64,000 bases of DNA from Armatimonadota bacterium (lineage in GTDB: Bacteria > Armatimonadota > UBA5829 > DTJY01): NCBI GenBank assembly GCA_029907255.1, contig JARYMF010000004.1, positions 234,205 to 298,204 on the forward strand, written 5' to 3'. Below are positions 1 to 8,728 of this stretch, in pieces (the stretch's first letter is position 1; each line of letters begins with the position of its first letter). A program made the translations under genes and the position numbers. The notes below the pieces were generated by a model. It was not told the origin of the DNA and ran no database searches. It was given only the letters and a program-made list of their open reading frames with translations.

Positions 1-196
1 TGCCCGTGAAAAAACGCCCAATTTGGGAAATAATCCGAGCAAGCAACTTTAACTGATGATTCCACAGCCAATGCGCCAGTCGATGGAAAAAGAGTATGTG
101 AAAACCCGGGTAGCACGTAATTATCTCAAGCGTGCTACGGCACGCTGGATCTCTTTCTTTTACAGCCTGTATATCTCGCTTTAATGTCTCGAACAA
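1..196 (-). CDS. cysE: Serine O-acetyltransferase, N-terminal part (runs off the left edge)
   Basis: CysE transfers an acetyl group from acetyl-CoA to serine, the first step of cysteine synthesis. Reading the minus strand gives a product that begins [12 protein letters not shown], continues with KERDPA and [18 protein letters not shown], and reaches about residue 65 at the window edge. This is the characteristic CysE N-terminal helical domain; the hexapeptide-repeat catalytic domain lies outside the window. The start is TTG, chosen because a near-perfect Shine-Dalgarno AAGGAGGTG (plus positions 204-212) lies seven bases upstream. The gene follows nfu in the same direction, which links cysteine supply to the Fe-S assembly genes. 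A plus-strand ORF of 42 codons at 56-184 lies opposite it and is treated as a shadow. Confidence 0.88.
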   Translation of the reverse strand, partial: MFETLKRDIQAVKERDPACRSTLEIITCYPGFHILFFHRLAHWLWNHQLKLLARIISQIGRFFTG

Positions 197-327
197 GCTA
201 AGCCACCTCCTTCAAAGGTGGTTGATTTAATCTAGTATTCTAGCGCCACTCGATTAGTTCCCCTAGTTCAATAGTAAAGGGAAATTTCCACTACCTGACA
301 AACTGCCAACGCTCTTTTTTATTCTTC

Positions 328-579
328 TTAAAGATCCACCGCTGTGCCAGCAAATGGTACAGCCTCAACCTTTTGCACCTCGGGGATCCTTGATTTTATC
401 ACGCGCTCGACGCCCATCTGCAGAGTCATTTGGGACATTGGACACCCCGCACATGCTCCGACAAGCTTTACCGTTACAACGCCAGTCTCCTCATTAACAT
501 CTACTAGTTCGATATCCCCACCATCGGCTTGCAAAGCTGGTCTAATCTCATTCAGTACTTCTTCAACCTTTTCTCGCAT
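328..579 (-). CDS. NifU C-terminal-domain Fe-S scaffold/carrier (Nfu type)
   Basis: This 83-residue protein consists only of the Nfu domain, which carries or assembles a [4Fe-4S] cluster and delivers it to apo-enzymes. The N-terminal motif RPALQADGGDIELVDV and the cluster-binding GACAGCPMSQMTLQMGVE (Cys43 and Cys46) are diagnostic. It starts at ATG behind AGGAGG. It lies 22 bases after iscU and is followed by cysE, so it probably belongs to the marR-iscU-nfu-cysE transcription unit. No A-type carrier domain is attached, unlike in enterobacterial NfuA. Confidence 0.93.
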   Translation of the reverse strand: MREKVEEVLNEIRPALQADGGDIELVDVNEETGVVTVKLVGACAGCPMSQMTLQMGVERVIKSRIPEVQKVEAVPFAGTAVDL

Positions 580-601
580 TTGATTTCCTCCTAGTTCATC
601 T

Positions 602-1018
602 TTATTTTAGATATCTATTCTTCTCAAAATCGAGGCCTTTGCCGGTAGTTTTCCTTAGATAATCATCTATAGCAGCCTCAATTGCCTCCTCTGCCAAGAC
701 TGAGCAGTGCATCTTAACCGGCGGTAAGCCTCCTAGCGCCTCAGCCACAGCCTTGTTGCTGAGCTTCAGAGCCTCTTCTATTGTCTTGCCCTTTATCATC
801 TCTGTCGCCATACTGCTGGTGGCAATTGCAGCACCGCACCCGAAAGTTTTAAACTTTGCATCTACAATTACCCCATCTTTGACTTTTATGTACATCCGCA
901 TAATGTCGCCACATACAGGATTGCCAACATTGCCTATGCCATCGGCATCTGGAATCTCGCCTACGTTGCGAGGATTCATAAAATGCTCCATGACCTTTTC
1001 GCTGTATTGAATGCTCAT
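602..1018 (-). CDS. iscU: IscU/NifU-N family Fe-S cluster assembly scaffold
   Basis: This 138-residue scaffold is the platform on which a [2Fe-2S] cluster is assembled from cysteine-derived sulfur. The three ligand cysteines are visible: Cys36 in NPVCGD (with Asp38), Cys61 in FGCGAA and Cys105 in the LPPVKMHCS motif (with His104), which is also the usual chaperone-recognition motif. Start ATG follows an AGGAGG Shine-Dalgarno. It is separated from marR upstream by about 25 bases. No cysteine desulfurase is present in the window; it may lie beyond cysE on the left. The variant is IscU-like rather than zinc-type SufU, since the SufU insertion is not seen. Confidence 0.93.
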   Translation of the reverse strand: MSIQYSEKVMEHFMNPRNVGEIPDADGIGNVGNPVCGDIMRMYIKVKDGVIVDAKFKTFGCGAAIATSSMATEMIKGKTIEEALKLSNKAVAEALGGLPPVKMHCSVLAEEAIEAAIDDYLRKTTGKGLDFEKNRYLK

Positions 1019-1042
1019 GTTCTTTTCCTCCTAATCGGCCAA

Positions 1043-1591
1043 TTAAGTTCGCCGGATTGGCATTCCGGTAGCCGCCTGATATACCTCGTTGATTACACAT
1101 TCCGGCATATGGTCTCGGCCGCAATGAGAGCAAACTTCAAGCGCCGTCCTATCATCCTTTATAACCGCTGTGATAAAATCCTCTAAAATTTGCACGAGCA
1201 TCTCCCGACTAGCAGGTCTCATGCGGCCCAGTATTCGAGACATTTCGGTTACTCGCCGCAGTCTAATCTTCTCAGCAAGCTTAAACCCCTCATCTGTTAA
1301 TTCAATCTCGGTTAGCCTGCGGTCGCGTGCATTTTCGCGGCGAGTGACCAAACCCTTCTTTACAAGACGATCAGCAAGCTGGCTCGCAGCCGAATACGTC
1401 ATCGAAAGCCCCTCGGCAATATCCTTAACAGAGCATACACCATGCTGGTGTATAAACTGAATCCCCTGCGCCAGTGCGGGAGTAATACCCAGACCAACCT
1501 CGCGGAGTGGGCCAACTATGATTGCTTTGTGCAAAATCTCAGTAAAAAGATCAAGCACATGCTCAGCGTAGGCTATCGAGTCCTTTTTCAT
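1043..1591 (-). CDS. MarR-family transcription regulator with C-terminal Cys motif
   Basis: This is a winged-helix MarR-type repressor or activator of 182 residues. The region around residues 45-100 contains the recognition helix and the wing signature RENARDRRLTEIELTDEG. The C-terminus is unusual for MarR proteins: Cys154, Cys157, His161 and Cys165 form CSHCGRDHMPEC, a plausible metal, Fe-S or redox-sensing site. I placed the start at the second ATG because GGAGG then has a nine-base spacing; the first ATG, two codons upstream, is only three bases from it. It is the first gene of the iscU-nfu-cysE series and is preceded by a strong promoter with an adjacent palindrome, suggesting self-regulation. 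MarR membership is firm; the sensing role is inference. Confidence 0.88.
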   Translation of the reverse strand: MKKDSIAYAEHVLDLFTEILHKAIIVGPLREVGLGITPALAQGIQFIHQHGVCSVKDIAEGLSMTYSAASQLADRLVKKGLVTRRENARDRRLTEIELTDEGFKLAEKIRLRRVTEMSRILGRMRPASREMLVQILEDFITAVIKDDRTALEVCSHCGRDHMPECVINEVYQAATGMPIRRT

Positions 1592-1623
1592 CAACATAAT
1601 CCTCCGAAGGAACCCTGCAGAAG

Positions 1624-1681
1624 ATTAAGATACTTATTGATTTAGTTACTTAACTTATACCCAAAACTCTTTGTATTGTCA
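1624..1681 (-). promoter_or_regulatory. marR-iscU promoter with abutting operator-like palindrome
   Basis: On the minus strand TTGACA (1676-1681) and TATAAG (1653-1658) are separated by 17 bases. Immediately downstream, touching the -10 box, lies an imperfect inverted repeat, TTAAGATACT at 1624-1633 against AGTTACTTAA at 1643-1652, with eight of ten positions paired. A repressor bound there would cover the start site. This fits MarR autoregulation; binding is inferred. Confidence 0.7.
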
Positions 1682-1855
1682 ACCAAAACTATCAAATTTT
1701 CTCAAAAAATCGCTGCCGTTGAGCCCAAATTCCTGGTTTAGGCTAAAGCCTATATTGGAAAAAGCATTCATGTCTTTGAGATGGACTGAATTTCACCCAC
1801 AAAGCTGCAATGCCGTTTTGCGTTTGAAACACCATAGAAAAGGGAGGTGATACAG

Positions 1856-2029
1856 GTGGAGGAAGAGGAGATGATGAAGCGCCTCGAAGAGGAAGTACGC
1901 CGCGAGCTGGGAATCCAGCGAATCGGCCCGGAAATGACCACAGAGGAAGCTGGAAAGCTCGGTGGCTACATGGTTAAAAAACTGATCGAGCGCGGTGAGC
2001 GAGCCCTGCGAGAGGAAAAAGGAGAATAA
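1856..2029 (+). CDS. Alpha/beta-type small acid-soluble spore protein homologue
   Basis: A 57-residue protein whose sequence fits the alpha/beta SASP family, which coats DNA in dormant endospores and protects it from UV. The first helix, LEEEVRRELGI, matches the conserved helix carrying the germination-protease cleavage site (an E followed by a hydrophobic residue). The second conserved block, TTEEAGKLGGYMVKKLIERG, carries the family's TxxExGxxGGxMVKKxIE pattern. The start chosen is GTG at 1856, seven bases after AGGGAGGTGA; an upstream GTG lies inside that Shine-Dalgarno and is rejected. The gene stands alone, divergent from marR, and ends in a strong terminator. I saw no sigma-G-type promoter. 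Family call is good; a spore role depends on the taxon. Confidence 0.8.
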   Translation: MEEEEMMKRLEEEVRRELGIQRIGPEMTTEEAGKLGGYMVKKLIERGERALREEKGE

Positions 2030-2068
2030 ATATACGACCATAGCCTCCTCTCGCATATGACTAGTTGA

Positions 2069-2106
2069 GGTAGTGGAGTGATAAACAGCTCCACTACCTT
2101 TTATTT
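2069..2106 (+). terminator. Intrinsic terminator after the SASP gene
   Basis: A perfect 10-base-pair stem, GGTAGTGGAG with CTCCACTACC (2069-2078 and 2089-2098), has a 10-base loop and is followed by TTTTATTT. It lies between the plus-strand SASP gene and the convergent end of the ACT-domain gene. The minus-strand side lacks a U-run, so it mainly serves the plus strand. Confidence 0.9.
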
Positions 2107-2112
2107 CAAAGA

Positions 2113-2544
2113 TTAAAGTGCGTACACTTGTTCTGCAGTAAGGACGTTTATGCCTTTCGATAGCAGTGCTCTTATCCCCTCATCAATGTTTTCGATTCGG
2201 AAAATTACAATAGCATCCTTCGATGATTTCTCGACAAACGCATACATATACTCAATGTTAATTTTTTCAGCCGCTAAAGCATTCAAAACACTTGCAAGGC
2301 CACCAGGACAATCAGGCACTTCAACGGCAATTACATCGGTCTCTTTCACAATAAAACCCTTATCCTGAAGCACTTTGCGGGCCTTTGCAATATCATTTAC
2401 AATCAATCGAAGTATACCAAAACCCGACGTATCAGCAAGCGAGAGCGCACGAATATTAATTCCCTCGGAGCCGAGTGCACCTGCCACTTCAGCCAAACGG
2501 CCTGACTGATTTTCTAAGAATATCGAAAGCTGCTTGACTTTCAT
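2113..2544 (-). CDS. Tandem ACT-domain protein
   Basis: A 143-residue protein made of two ACT domains, small ligand-binding folds that usually sense amino acids. The first begins [20 protein letters not shown] and the second near residue 70, at [20 protein letters not shown]; both show the xxxxNxxGxL or xxPGxL beta-alpha turn. There is no catalytic domain. It is the last gene of the iorA-iorB-paaK series, and such stand-alone ACT proteins often accompany indolepyruvate oxidoreductase and phenylacetate-CoA ligase genes. It may regulate that pathway by binding an aromatic amino acid; this is inferred from context. Confidence 0.88.
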   Translation of the reverse strand: MKVKQLSIFLENQSGRLAEVAGALGSEGINIRALSLADTSGFGILRLIVNDIAKARKVLQDKGFIVKETDVIAVEVPDCPGGLASVLNALAAEKINIEYMYAFVEKSSKDAIVIFRIENIDEGIRALLSKGINVLTAEQVYAL

Positions 2545-2600
2545 TGTTTGCCTCCTTTAAAGTGAGACCAAGACATCAAGTGATAAACGAGCCTCGTGTC

Positions 2601-3902
2601 CTACGTTTTCGGCCGCTTATCCAGAACCCTTTTTGCCTTTCCCTCGCTTCGCTCGATAGTCTTTGGCTCTTTTAGCCGGACTGCCACGCTCAAGCCGAGG
2701 ACACTCTCGATTTCACGCTCAATCCTTTTTTCAAGGGCTTCTAATACCTTAATTTCGTCTGAAAAGACTTTTTCGCTAACCTCAACCCAAACCTCAAGAG
2801 AGTCAAGGGAATCAACTCGGTCAACAACGATAAGGTAATGAGGTGCAATGCCTTCAACCCCAAGCAATACACTTTCAATCTGACTTGGAAAGACGTTCAC
2901 TCCGCGGATGATAAGCATGTCATCCGTCCTACCAGTGATTCTTCCCATTCTAAAATGAGTGCGACCGCATGGGCACGGGTCTATCATTAGCATGGAAAGG
3001 TCTCTGGTCCGATAGCGGATAATCGGAAAAGCTTCCTTGGTTAATGATGTAAACACAAGCTCACCAGGCGTGTTTGGAGGAAGGACTTCAAGCGTATTAG
3101 GGTCAATCACTTCTGGCAGGAAATGGTCGTCAAATACGTGCAAGCCATTCTGAACTTCACACTCACTAGAAACGCCAGGACCGATGATTTCGCTTAGACC
3201 GTAGATGTCGGTTGCTCGGATTCCCATTTTTTCTTCAATTTCTTTGCGGAGGCTGTCGGTCCAAGGCTCCGCGCCAAAAATTCCATATTTTAGCGGCAGC
3301 TTCCGAATATCAACACCCATCTCAGCTGCGGTATCTGCGATATACAATGCGTAGGAAGGCGTGCAAGCAAGCATAGTGGAACCAAAGTCCTGCATGACCA
3401 TAATCTGCCGCTTTGTGTTACCACCGGAAATCGGAATAACCGTGGCACCAATTTTCTCTGCCCCGTAATGGATGCCCAATCCACCAGTGAACAAGCCATA
3501 GCCATACGCATTTTGGACAATGTCGTTCTTCCCAGCACCACCACATCCGATTGTTCTAGCCATCACCTCCGCCCAAACGTTGATGTCGTTCTTGGTATAG
3601 CCAACGACTTTGGGCTTGCCAGTGGTGCCTGAGGACGAATGTATGCGCACGATTTCCTCCATAGGCACGGCAAACATGCCGAATGGGTAGTTCTCGATTA
3701 AATCCTCCCTCGTTGTGAAGGGCAGATATTTAATGTCATCAACCGAGCGTATATCCTCTGGCTTGATTCCAGCCTCATCGAACTTTTTTCGATAGACTGG
3801 AACCTTCTCATAGCAGCGCCGAACTGTTTTCTGAAGCAGTGCCGACTGCAGTTCCCTTCGCTGTTCTACTGGCATACACTCAGCTTCTTTATTCCAAATC
3901 AT
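2601..3902 (-). CDS. paaK: Phenylacetate-CoA ligase family protein
   Basis: A 433-residue adenylate-forming ligase that would activate an aryl acid (phenylacetate or a related acid) with ATP and CoA. The phosphate-binding loop [17 protein letters not shown] near residues 88-104, the [12 protein letters not shown] block and the [20 protein letters not shown] hinge motif are clear. Length matches the PaaK family. Its ATG overlaps the iorB stop codon in ATGA, implying translational coupling. With IorAB, which makes aryl-acetyl-CoA from aryl pyruvate, it would convert the CoA ester and free acid, possibly with ATP gain when running in reverse. Substrate specificity cannot be read from sequence. 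Confidence 0.9.
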   Translation of the reverse strand: MIWNKEAECMPVEQRRELQSALLQKTVRRCYEKVPVYRKKFDEAGIKPEDIRSVDDIKYLPFTTREDLIENYPFGMFAVPMEEIVRIHSSSGTTGKPKVVGYTKNDINVWAEVMARTIGCGGAGKNDIVQNAYGYGLFTGGLGIHYGAEKIGATVIPISGGNTKRQIMVMQDFGSTMLACTPSYALYIADTAAEMGVDIRKLPLKYGIFGAEPWTDSLRKEIEEKMGIRATDIYGLSEIIGPGVSSECEVQNGLHVFDDHFLPEVIDPNTLEVLPPNTPGELVFTSLTKEAFPIIRYRTRDLSMLMIDPCPCGRTHFRMGRITGRTDDMLIIRGVNVFPSQIESVLLGVEGIAPHYLIVVDRVDSLDSLEVWVEVSEKVFSDEIKVLEALEKRIEREIESVLGLSVAVRLKEPKTIERSEGKAKRVLDKRPKT

Positions 3903-4519
3903 TTAGGAATCACCACTCCTAACTTCAAATCTCTCGTTAAGGATGCCTCGCGCCCCAGCTCAAAAGCCCTGAGATTTGCATCTAGGTTTCTGCCCTTAAA
4001 CTTCTCAGTTATGACAGCCTCCCAAATTGGTTCCTTTATATTTAGACACGTCGCCAGTGCGCCCAGAAGGCAAACATTTACAGCTTTCACCGACCCAGCT
4101 TTCTTAGCCAACGCCAGCGCATTAATCGAGATAACATTTGCTGCAACAGTCATTAGGTATTTCTCAATTTCCGCTGGGTAATCTATTTTGCCCAAAGCAA
4201 CCGATGAAGGGAATATCCGTTGTTCATTTACTATTACCGTGCCCCCCGGTTTAAGTGAATGAAGATATCGGAGTGCCTCCATCTGCTCGAACGCCAGGAG
4301 TATATCTACCTTACCTTCAGGAACTATCGGCGAATAGACCTTAGGGCCAAAACGAACATCACTAATAACTGTGCCGCCACGCTGAGCCATTCCGTGAACT
4401 TCCGTCTTCTTCACATCCAGGCCACTTGCAAGAAGCACGTCACACAAGATTTCACTCGCAACAAGAATGCCCTGGCCTCCAACACCTGCCAGTCGTATGT
4501 TCATTGTGTTATTACTCAT
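3899..4519 (-). CDS. iorB: Indolepyruvate ferredoxin oxidoreductase, beta subunit
   Basis: A 206-residue gamma-type domain subunit of the 2-oxoacid:ferredoxin oxidoreductase family. The N-terminal [20 protein letters not shown] and the [17 protein letters not shown] motif are typical of IorB. With IorA it oxidatively decarboxylates aryl pyruvates to aryl-acetyl-CoA and reduces ferredoxin. It overlaps iorA upstream and paaK downstream by four bases each (ATGA), so the three are translated as a block. Confidence 0.93.
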   Translation of the reverse strand: MSNNTMNIRLAGVGGQGILVASEILCDVLLASGLDVKKTEVHGMAQRGGTVISDVRFGPKVYSPIVPEGKVDILLAFEQMEALRYLHSLKPGGTVIVNEQRIFPSSVALGKIDYPAEIEKYLMTVAANVISINALALAKKAGSVKAVNVCLLGALATCLNIKEPIWEAVITEKFKGRNLDANLRAFELGREASLTRDLKLGVVIPK

Positions 4520-6270
4520 TCTTTCTCACATTGAATTGCAGCCGAACGGCAGATTTGAATACAGACTTCACATCCTGAACACAAATCAGCATTTATTTTG
4601 GCTTTCCGTCTATTCCCATCTGCACGTATGGACTCGATTGCTGGGCAGCCAAGCTTGAAACAGAGACCACAACCAGTACAAGCTTCCAGATTAACTGCGA
4701 CAGCTTTCCTTTTAATCTTTCTATCAATTAAAAGACACGGGCGATTGGTAATTACTACCGAAGGCTTCCCAGCTTGTATTGCATCGCGAAGCGCCGCTTC
4801 AAGGGAGGCGAGGTCGTAAGGATCAACAATGTACACATCTTCAACGCCAACCGCCCGAACCAAAGCCACTAAATCAAGGCGTGGCGCATCTTCTCCTCGA
4901 AGCGTCTTGCCGGACGCGGGGTGATTCTGACCGCCAGTCATAGCGGTCGTATGATTATCGAGAATGCAAACTGTTATCGCCGTACCGTTGTAAATGGCGT
5001 CAATTAGGCCAGGTATTCCAGCATGTACGAAGGTCGAATCTCCAATTACGGCTACCACCGGTCTGCTGTCATCCTGCGGCATTGCTCTCTTAATACCAAG
5101 AGCATTCCCGATGGAAGCCCCCATACATACGCACGTATCCATAGTTTCAAGCGGCGGAAGAACGCTTAATGTGTAGCAGCCAATATCACCCGTTACAATC
5201 GCTCCAAGCTTGCGAAGAACATAAAAGAATCCCCTGTGTGGACATCCAGCACAAAGTGTTGGGGGCCGCGGGGGAACAGGTACGGTTTCCGCCTCTTGTT
5301 TGGGTATTTCAACCCCTAAACCCATTGCTACCAATGTCGGATTAAGCTCGCCAATTCTTGGGAAGCGGTCTTTCCCAATGACACTTATGCCCAGTGCCCG
5401 AATCTGGTCTTCAAGAAATGGATCAAGCTCCTCAACGACGTAAAGCGTTTTGACCTTTCCAGCAAAATTTCGTATTAGCTTATCTGGAAGTGGATACGTC
5501 ATACCCAGCTTCAGCACTGAAGCTTCAGGAAGTACTTCCTTTACATATTGGTAGCTTACTCCTGAAGTGATTATCCCTATGGAGGAATCACCCCATTCGA
5601 TGAAGTTCAAATCAATAGAATTTGATAAATCCCTAAGTCGAATGAGACGTTCCTCAACAACCGCGTGGCGCTTGATCCCATGGGCAGGAACCATCACGTA
5701 TTTGCAAAAATTGCGCTCAAATCGTCCTCTTGTATTAACCTTTGGCTTTGAAAGTCTGACAACCGACTTGCCGTGATTCACGCGTGTGGTTGTTCGGAGC
5801 AATACCGGCGTATCGTATTCCTCGCTGACTTCGAACGCCCGGACAGTGAAATCTTTTGCCTCCTGACTGTCGCTTGGCTCAAACATTGGAATCTTGGCAA
5901 ACCGAGCGTAATGGCGATTATCTTGCTCATTTTGCGAGCTGTGCATACCTGGGTCGTCAGCGCTTACTAGTACAAAGCCAGCATTGACACCCGTATAGGA
6001 AGCAGTAAGAAGAGGATCTGAAGCCACATTCACGCCAACATGTTTCATGGCCGCCAGAGCCCTAGCGCCACCATATGCGGCTCCGAGCGCAACTTCAAAA
6101 GCGACTTTCTCATTTGGTGCCCATTCGGCATAAATCGAGCTGTATTGAACTATGTTTTCAAGTATCTCGGTACTTGGGGTTCCGGGGTATCCTGCCGCCA
6201 CCCGAACGTCCGCCTCGAAGGCACCGCGGGCGATAGCTTCATTACCCGATAACAATACTACATCTTTCAA
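4516..6270 (-). CDS. iorA: Indolepyruvate ferredoxin oxidoreductase, alpha subunit
   Basis: A 584-residue cytoplasmic catalytic subunit. The N-terminal pyrimidine-binding domain begins with LLSGNEAIARGAFEADVRVA. The thiamine-diphosphate site is near residues 365-450, with GDIGCY, then GDSTFVHAG and the DNHTTAMTGGQ motif. Two ferredoxin-like 4Fe-4S motifs close the protein: CTGCGLCFKLGC and CSGCEVCIQIC. The domain order and length are those of standard IorA. First gene of the iorA-iorB-paaK-ACT operon; a promoter lies about 35 bases upstream of the start. Confidence 0.95.
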   Translation of the reverse strand: MKDVVLLSGNEAIARGAFEADVRVAAGYPGTPSTEILENIVQYSSIYAEWAPNEKVAFEVALGAAYGGARALAAMKHVGVNVASDPLLTASYTGVNAGFVLVSADDPGMHSSQNEQDNRHYARFAKIPMFEPSDSQEAKDFTVRAFEVSEEYDTPVLLRTTTRVNHGKSVVRLSKPKVNTRGRFERNFCKYVMVPAHGIKRHAVVEERLIRLRDLSNSIDLNFIEWGDSSIGIITSGVSYQYVKEVLPEASVLKLGMTYPLPDKLIRNFAGKVKTLYVVEELDPFLEDQIRALGISVIGKDRFPRIGELNPTLVAMGLGVEIPKQEAETVPVPPRPPTLCAGCPHRGFFYVLRKLGAIVTGDIGCYTLSVLPPLETMDTCVCMGASIGNALGIKRAMPQDDSRPVVAVIGDSTFVHAGIPGLIDAIYNGTAITVCILDNHTTAMTGGQNHPASGKTLRGEDAPRLDLVALVRAVGVEDVYIVDPYDLASLEAALRDAIQAGKPSVVITNRPCLLIDRKIKRKAVAVNLEACTGCGLCFKLGCPAIESIRADGNRRKAKINADLCSGCEVCIQICRSAAIQCEKE

Positions 6271-6303
6271 GACTTGCTGATCCCTCTGAGCTAACTTTGA
6301 AGT

Positions 6304-6333
6304 ATCCTATCACGTTGCGCGCTCATCGGTCAA
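6304..6333 (-). promoter_or_regulatory. Promoter of the iorAB-paaK operon
   Basis: On the minus strand TTGACC and TAGGAT are separated by 18 bases, upstream of the iorA start. Box matches are good but not perfect. The rest of the 6271-6464 interval shows no other feature. Confidence 0.55.
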
Positions 6334-6464
6334 GCAAATGAAAGGGCCTCAGGTAACGCAGAACATTTTCAATGCTAACTCACTAAAGCCTATAAAATCG
6401 AGGAGAAAATAGGAGAAACTACTTAATTCAGCGGCAAGTCTTCTGCTATACAAAAAATTGGATA

Positions 6465-7862
6465 TTACTTATGAGTGCCTGCTACCCGTTGAGGTTTCTC
6501 GGTTTCTGCCCGCATGGTAAAGGGCAGAGCATAAACATCTCCTGTTTTCGAAGCAAAATAAAGGTGAGATTCTGATGGCTTGAGTGCATTGCCATCTGCC
6601 CAGAGGGCGTAGAAATCGGGATGGGCATCAACAACCCGGCGAGCGTATGTATGATTGTGCTTGCTATCCCTTGTGAGTGTGCGAACCCTTACCCAAGTTT
6701 TCCCTTGATTTCGACTAATCCACATTACCATCTCGCCGCCCGTGCACCATGCCTGCGGCCCAGGGTCAGAAGGGCCAATGATTCGCCATACTCCGTCGTC
6801 TTCGATATATAACGACCCCATATCATAATTGTGGTCGCAAGTTGTTACTCTGCGAATTTCCCACTGCTTGCCATTCCAACGGGCAGTCATCCAGGTACGC
6901 GGCCCATTCTTGGGACCGGACTCGAATCCCCTACTCAATACGTAGAATATGACTGGATTGCCATCCCGGTCAAAGTTGACATCGTTTATATATACTAGAA
7001 AACCTTCTTTTTGGTAATCATGCACAAGAGCATCGTTTTGAACAGTTTCAAGCGGTATTTTAAGCGGTTTTCCGGCTGCATTCACCCATGTTCTTCCGTA
7101 ATCGCGGGTCTCTATGTAATAGAGATTTGTGCGAGCGTTCAAGTTGCCCTGTGGGTGCCAGTTGAACGCCGTTCCCAATTTCTTTTTGTGTTTCCAACTC
7201 ACTTGATAGTGACCGTCAAAGCCGACAATCTTGCGGTCCTGAGTCCATTTCTTACCATCTACGCTGGTGCTCACATAGAGCTCCCGCCCACGGGTGTATT
7301 TGGTAAAGAGGAATACAAAACCAAAATCCTCGAAATACCAAGGCTGAGGATAGCTAAACTCGCGCTGCATGATTCGGTCAAAGCGGTCAATAGAATAGGG
7401 AGCGTCGCTTCGGTATATGAAACCATCCTTGCCGCCATGTGATGCGCAAAACACCCAAAGATAACCATCTTTGTCAATCGAGATTACGGGATTGTGGTGC
7501 GCATCCGCCGTCCCTTTCTCCATTACAATGGTTGGTTTTGGAACCCTTTTTGTCTTGTGGTCGTAATAGCCAACTATTTCTAGGAGCGGTTTTGGATTTT
7601 CTAGGCCCTTTGAACCACCATAGACAAAAAACGTTTTGCCTGCCTTCGGAGCATAGATAGCCAGAGGTATATGGTCGGCACAGTATGTTCCGAGCCCACC
7701 ACTATATTTAAATGCATATTCATCACCAGAGGGCTGATTTGAATACCAGATTCCTCGGTAGCCTTCAGCCTTTGGAGCATTAGGTTTCGACGCAGCTATT
7801 GCGGCAAACGGAATCACCAGGCATGCGAACAGAATTTTTAGCCAATATTCCATGAAACTCAT
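6465..7862 (-). CDS. Exported BNR-repeat (sialidase-fold) protein
   Basis: A 465-residue protein with an N-terminal signal peptide (hydrophobic segment ILFACLVIPFAAIAASKP), so exported or lipid-exposed. The mature part is rich in the beta-propeller signatures of BNR_4-type proteins: RGIWYSNQPSGDEYAFKYSG near the start, ADAHHNPVISIDKDGYLWVF, and Asp-box-like turns SVDGKKWT, TRDYGRTWV and SRNQGKTWVR. Such propellers occur in glycan-binding, rhamnosidase-like and lyase-like enzymes; the exact activity cannot be assigned. It lies downstream of MTAP on the same strand with a 54-base gap and may be read from the same transcript. No PEP-CTERM or LPXTG anchor is seen. Confidence 0.82.
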   Translation of the reverse strand: MSFMEYWLKILFACLVIPFAAIAASKPNAPKAEGYRGIWYSNQPSGDEYAFKYSGGLGTYCADHIPLAIYAPKAGKTFFVYGGSKGLENPKPLLEIVGYYDHKTKRVPKPTIVMEKGTADAHHNPVISIDKDGYLWVFCASHGGKDGFIYRSDAPYSIDRFDRIMQREFSYPQPWYFEDFGFVFLFTKYTRGRELYVSTSVDGKKWTQDRKIVGFDGHYQVSWKHKKKLGTAFNWHPQGNLNARTNLYYIETRDYGRTWVNAAGKPLKIPLETVQNDALVHDYQKEGFLVYINDVNFDRDGNPVIFYVLSRGFESGPKNGPRTWMTARWNGKQWEIRRVTTCDHNYDMGSLYIEDDGVWRIIGPSDPGPQAWCTGGEMVMWISRNQGKTWVRVRTLTRDSKHNHTYARRVVDAHPDFYALWADGNALKPSESHLYFASKTGDVYALPFTMRAETEKPQRVAGTHK

Positions 7863-7916
7863 ACTTGCCGAATCAAGAACCCTCCTAAATCTAAACCTTG
7901 CCTCCCTGACTAAATA

Positions 7917-8723
7917 TTAATCCAACCTTGCATGCTCCAACGCCTTGCCACATTCGTCACAGGGCCCCACGGGCATCTTTTCAATCATCTGCAAAATAAC
8001 CTTCCGAACGCGTTCATTGTTTGCCTCAAGCACCTTGATAATCTCCTCAGCTGTTACCGGCTCCACGCCAGGTAGCCCAACACATCCTGCATCCCAATCG
8101 GTAACTAGCGAGATATTCACATAACACATTTCAAGCTCACGAGCAAGTATTACCTCAGGGTATTGAGTCATATTGATGACTTCCCAGCCCATTTTTGTGT
8201 ACCAACTACTCTCAGCCTTTGTCGAAAATCTTGGGCCTTGAATTACAACGACCGTACCTTGCTCATGGCATGTTATGCCGTTTGATTTGATAATTTCCAC
8301 TGCCAGCTTGCGTAGTTGGCTACAATATGGATTTGCACCCATAATGTGTGTCGTAATGGGGCCGTCATAGAAGGTGTCTTTCCTTCCCGAAGTTCGGTCA
8401 ACAAATTGATCGCAGACCACAAAGTCGCCTGGTTTGATATGCGGTTGAAGGCTTCCGCAAGCGCTGGGAGCAATAATCCTCGATACGCCAAGCTTCTTCA
8501 TTGCAAAGGCATTCGCACGGTAGGGAATCATATGTGGTGGATGCTGGTGACGGCGGCCATGCCTTGGAAGAAATGCTACTCTTTTCCCAGCAACCGTCGC
8601 CAACGCAATTAAATCACTTGGCGCGCCATATGGGGTCTCGACCTTAATTTCATCAACATCATCAAGAAAAGAATAAAAACCTGAGCCACCGTAAACGCCT
8701 ATCTCCGCTCGAGCTTCCTTCAT
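7917..8723 (-). CDS. mtnP: S-methyl-5'-thioadenosine phosphorylase
   Basis: This 268-residue purine-nucleoside phosphorylase family enzyme cleaves methylthioadenosine to adenine and methylthioribose-1-phosphate. The signature FLPRHGRRHQHPPHMIPYRAN, the phosphate-site GGSGFYSF and EVINMTQYPEVILARE support MTAP rather than a general PNP. The C-terminus ends in a CDECGKALEHA segment with a CxxC pair. It lies five bases after the rnc stop codon in the same direction. Confidence 0.9.
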   Translation of the reverse strand: MKEARAEIGVYGGSGFYSFLDDVDEIKVETPYGAPSDLIALATVAGKRVAFLPRHGRRHQHPPHMIPYRANAFAMKKLGVSRIIAPSACGSLQPHIKPGDFVVCDQFVDRTSGRKDTFYDGPITTHIMGANPYCSQLRKLAVEIIKSNGITCHEQGTVVVIQGPRFSTKAESSWYTKMGWEVINMTQYPEVILARELEMCYVNISLVTDWDAGCVGLPGVEPVTAEEIIKVLEANNERVRKVILQMIEKMPVGPCDECGKALEHARLD

Positions 8724-8728
8724 GCTTA

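Noticed and set aside
110..138. 8-base inverted repeat GTAGCACG/CGTGCTAC
   Set aside because: It lies inside the cysE coding region and has no U-run.
56..184. Plus-strand 42-codon ORF (MIPQPMRQ...)
   Set aside because: The minus strand here reads as the start of cysE with a perfect Shine-Dalgarno; the plus ORF is its shadow.
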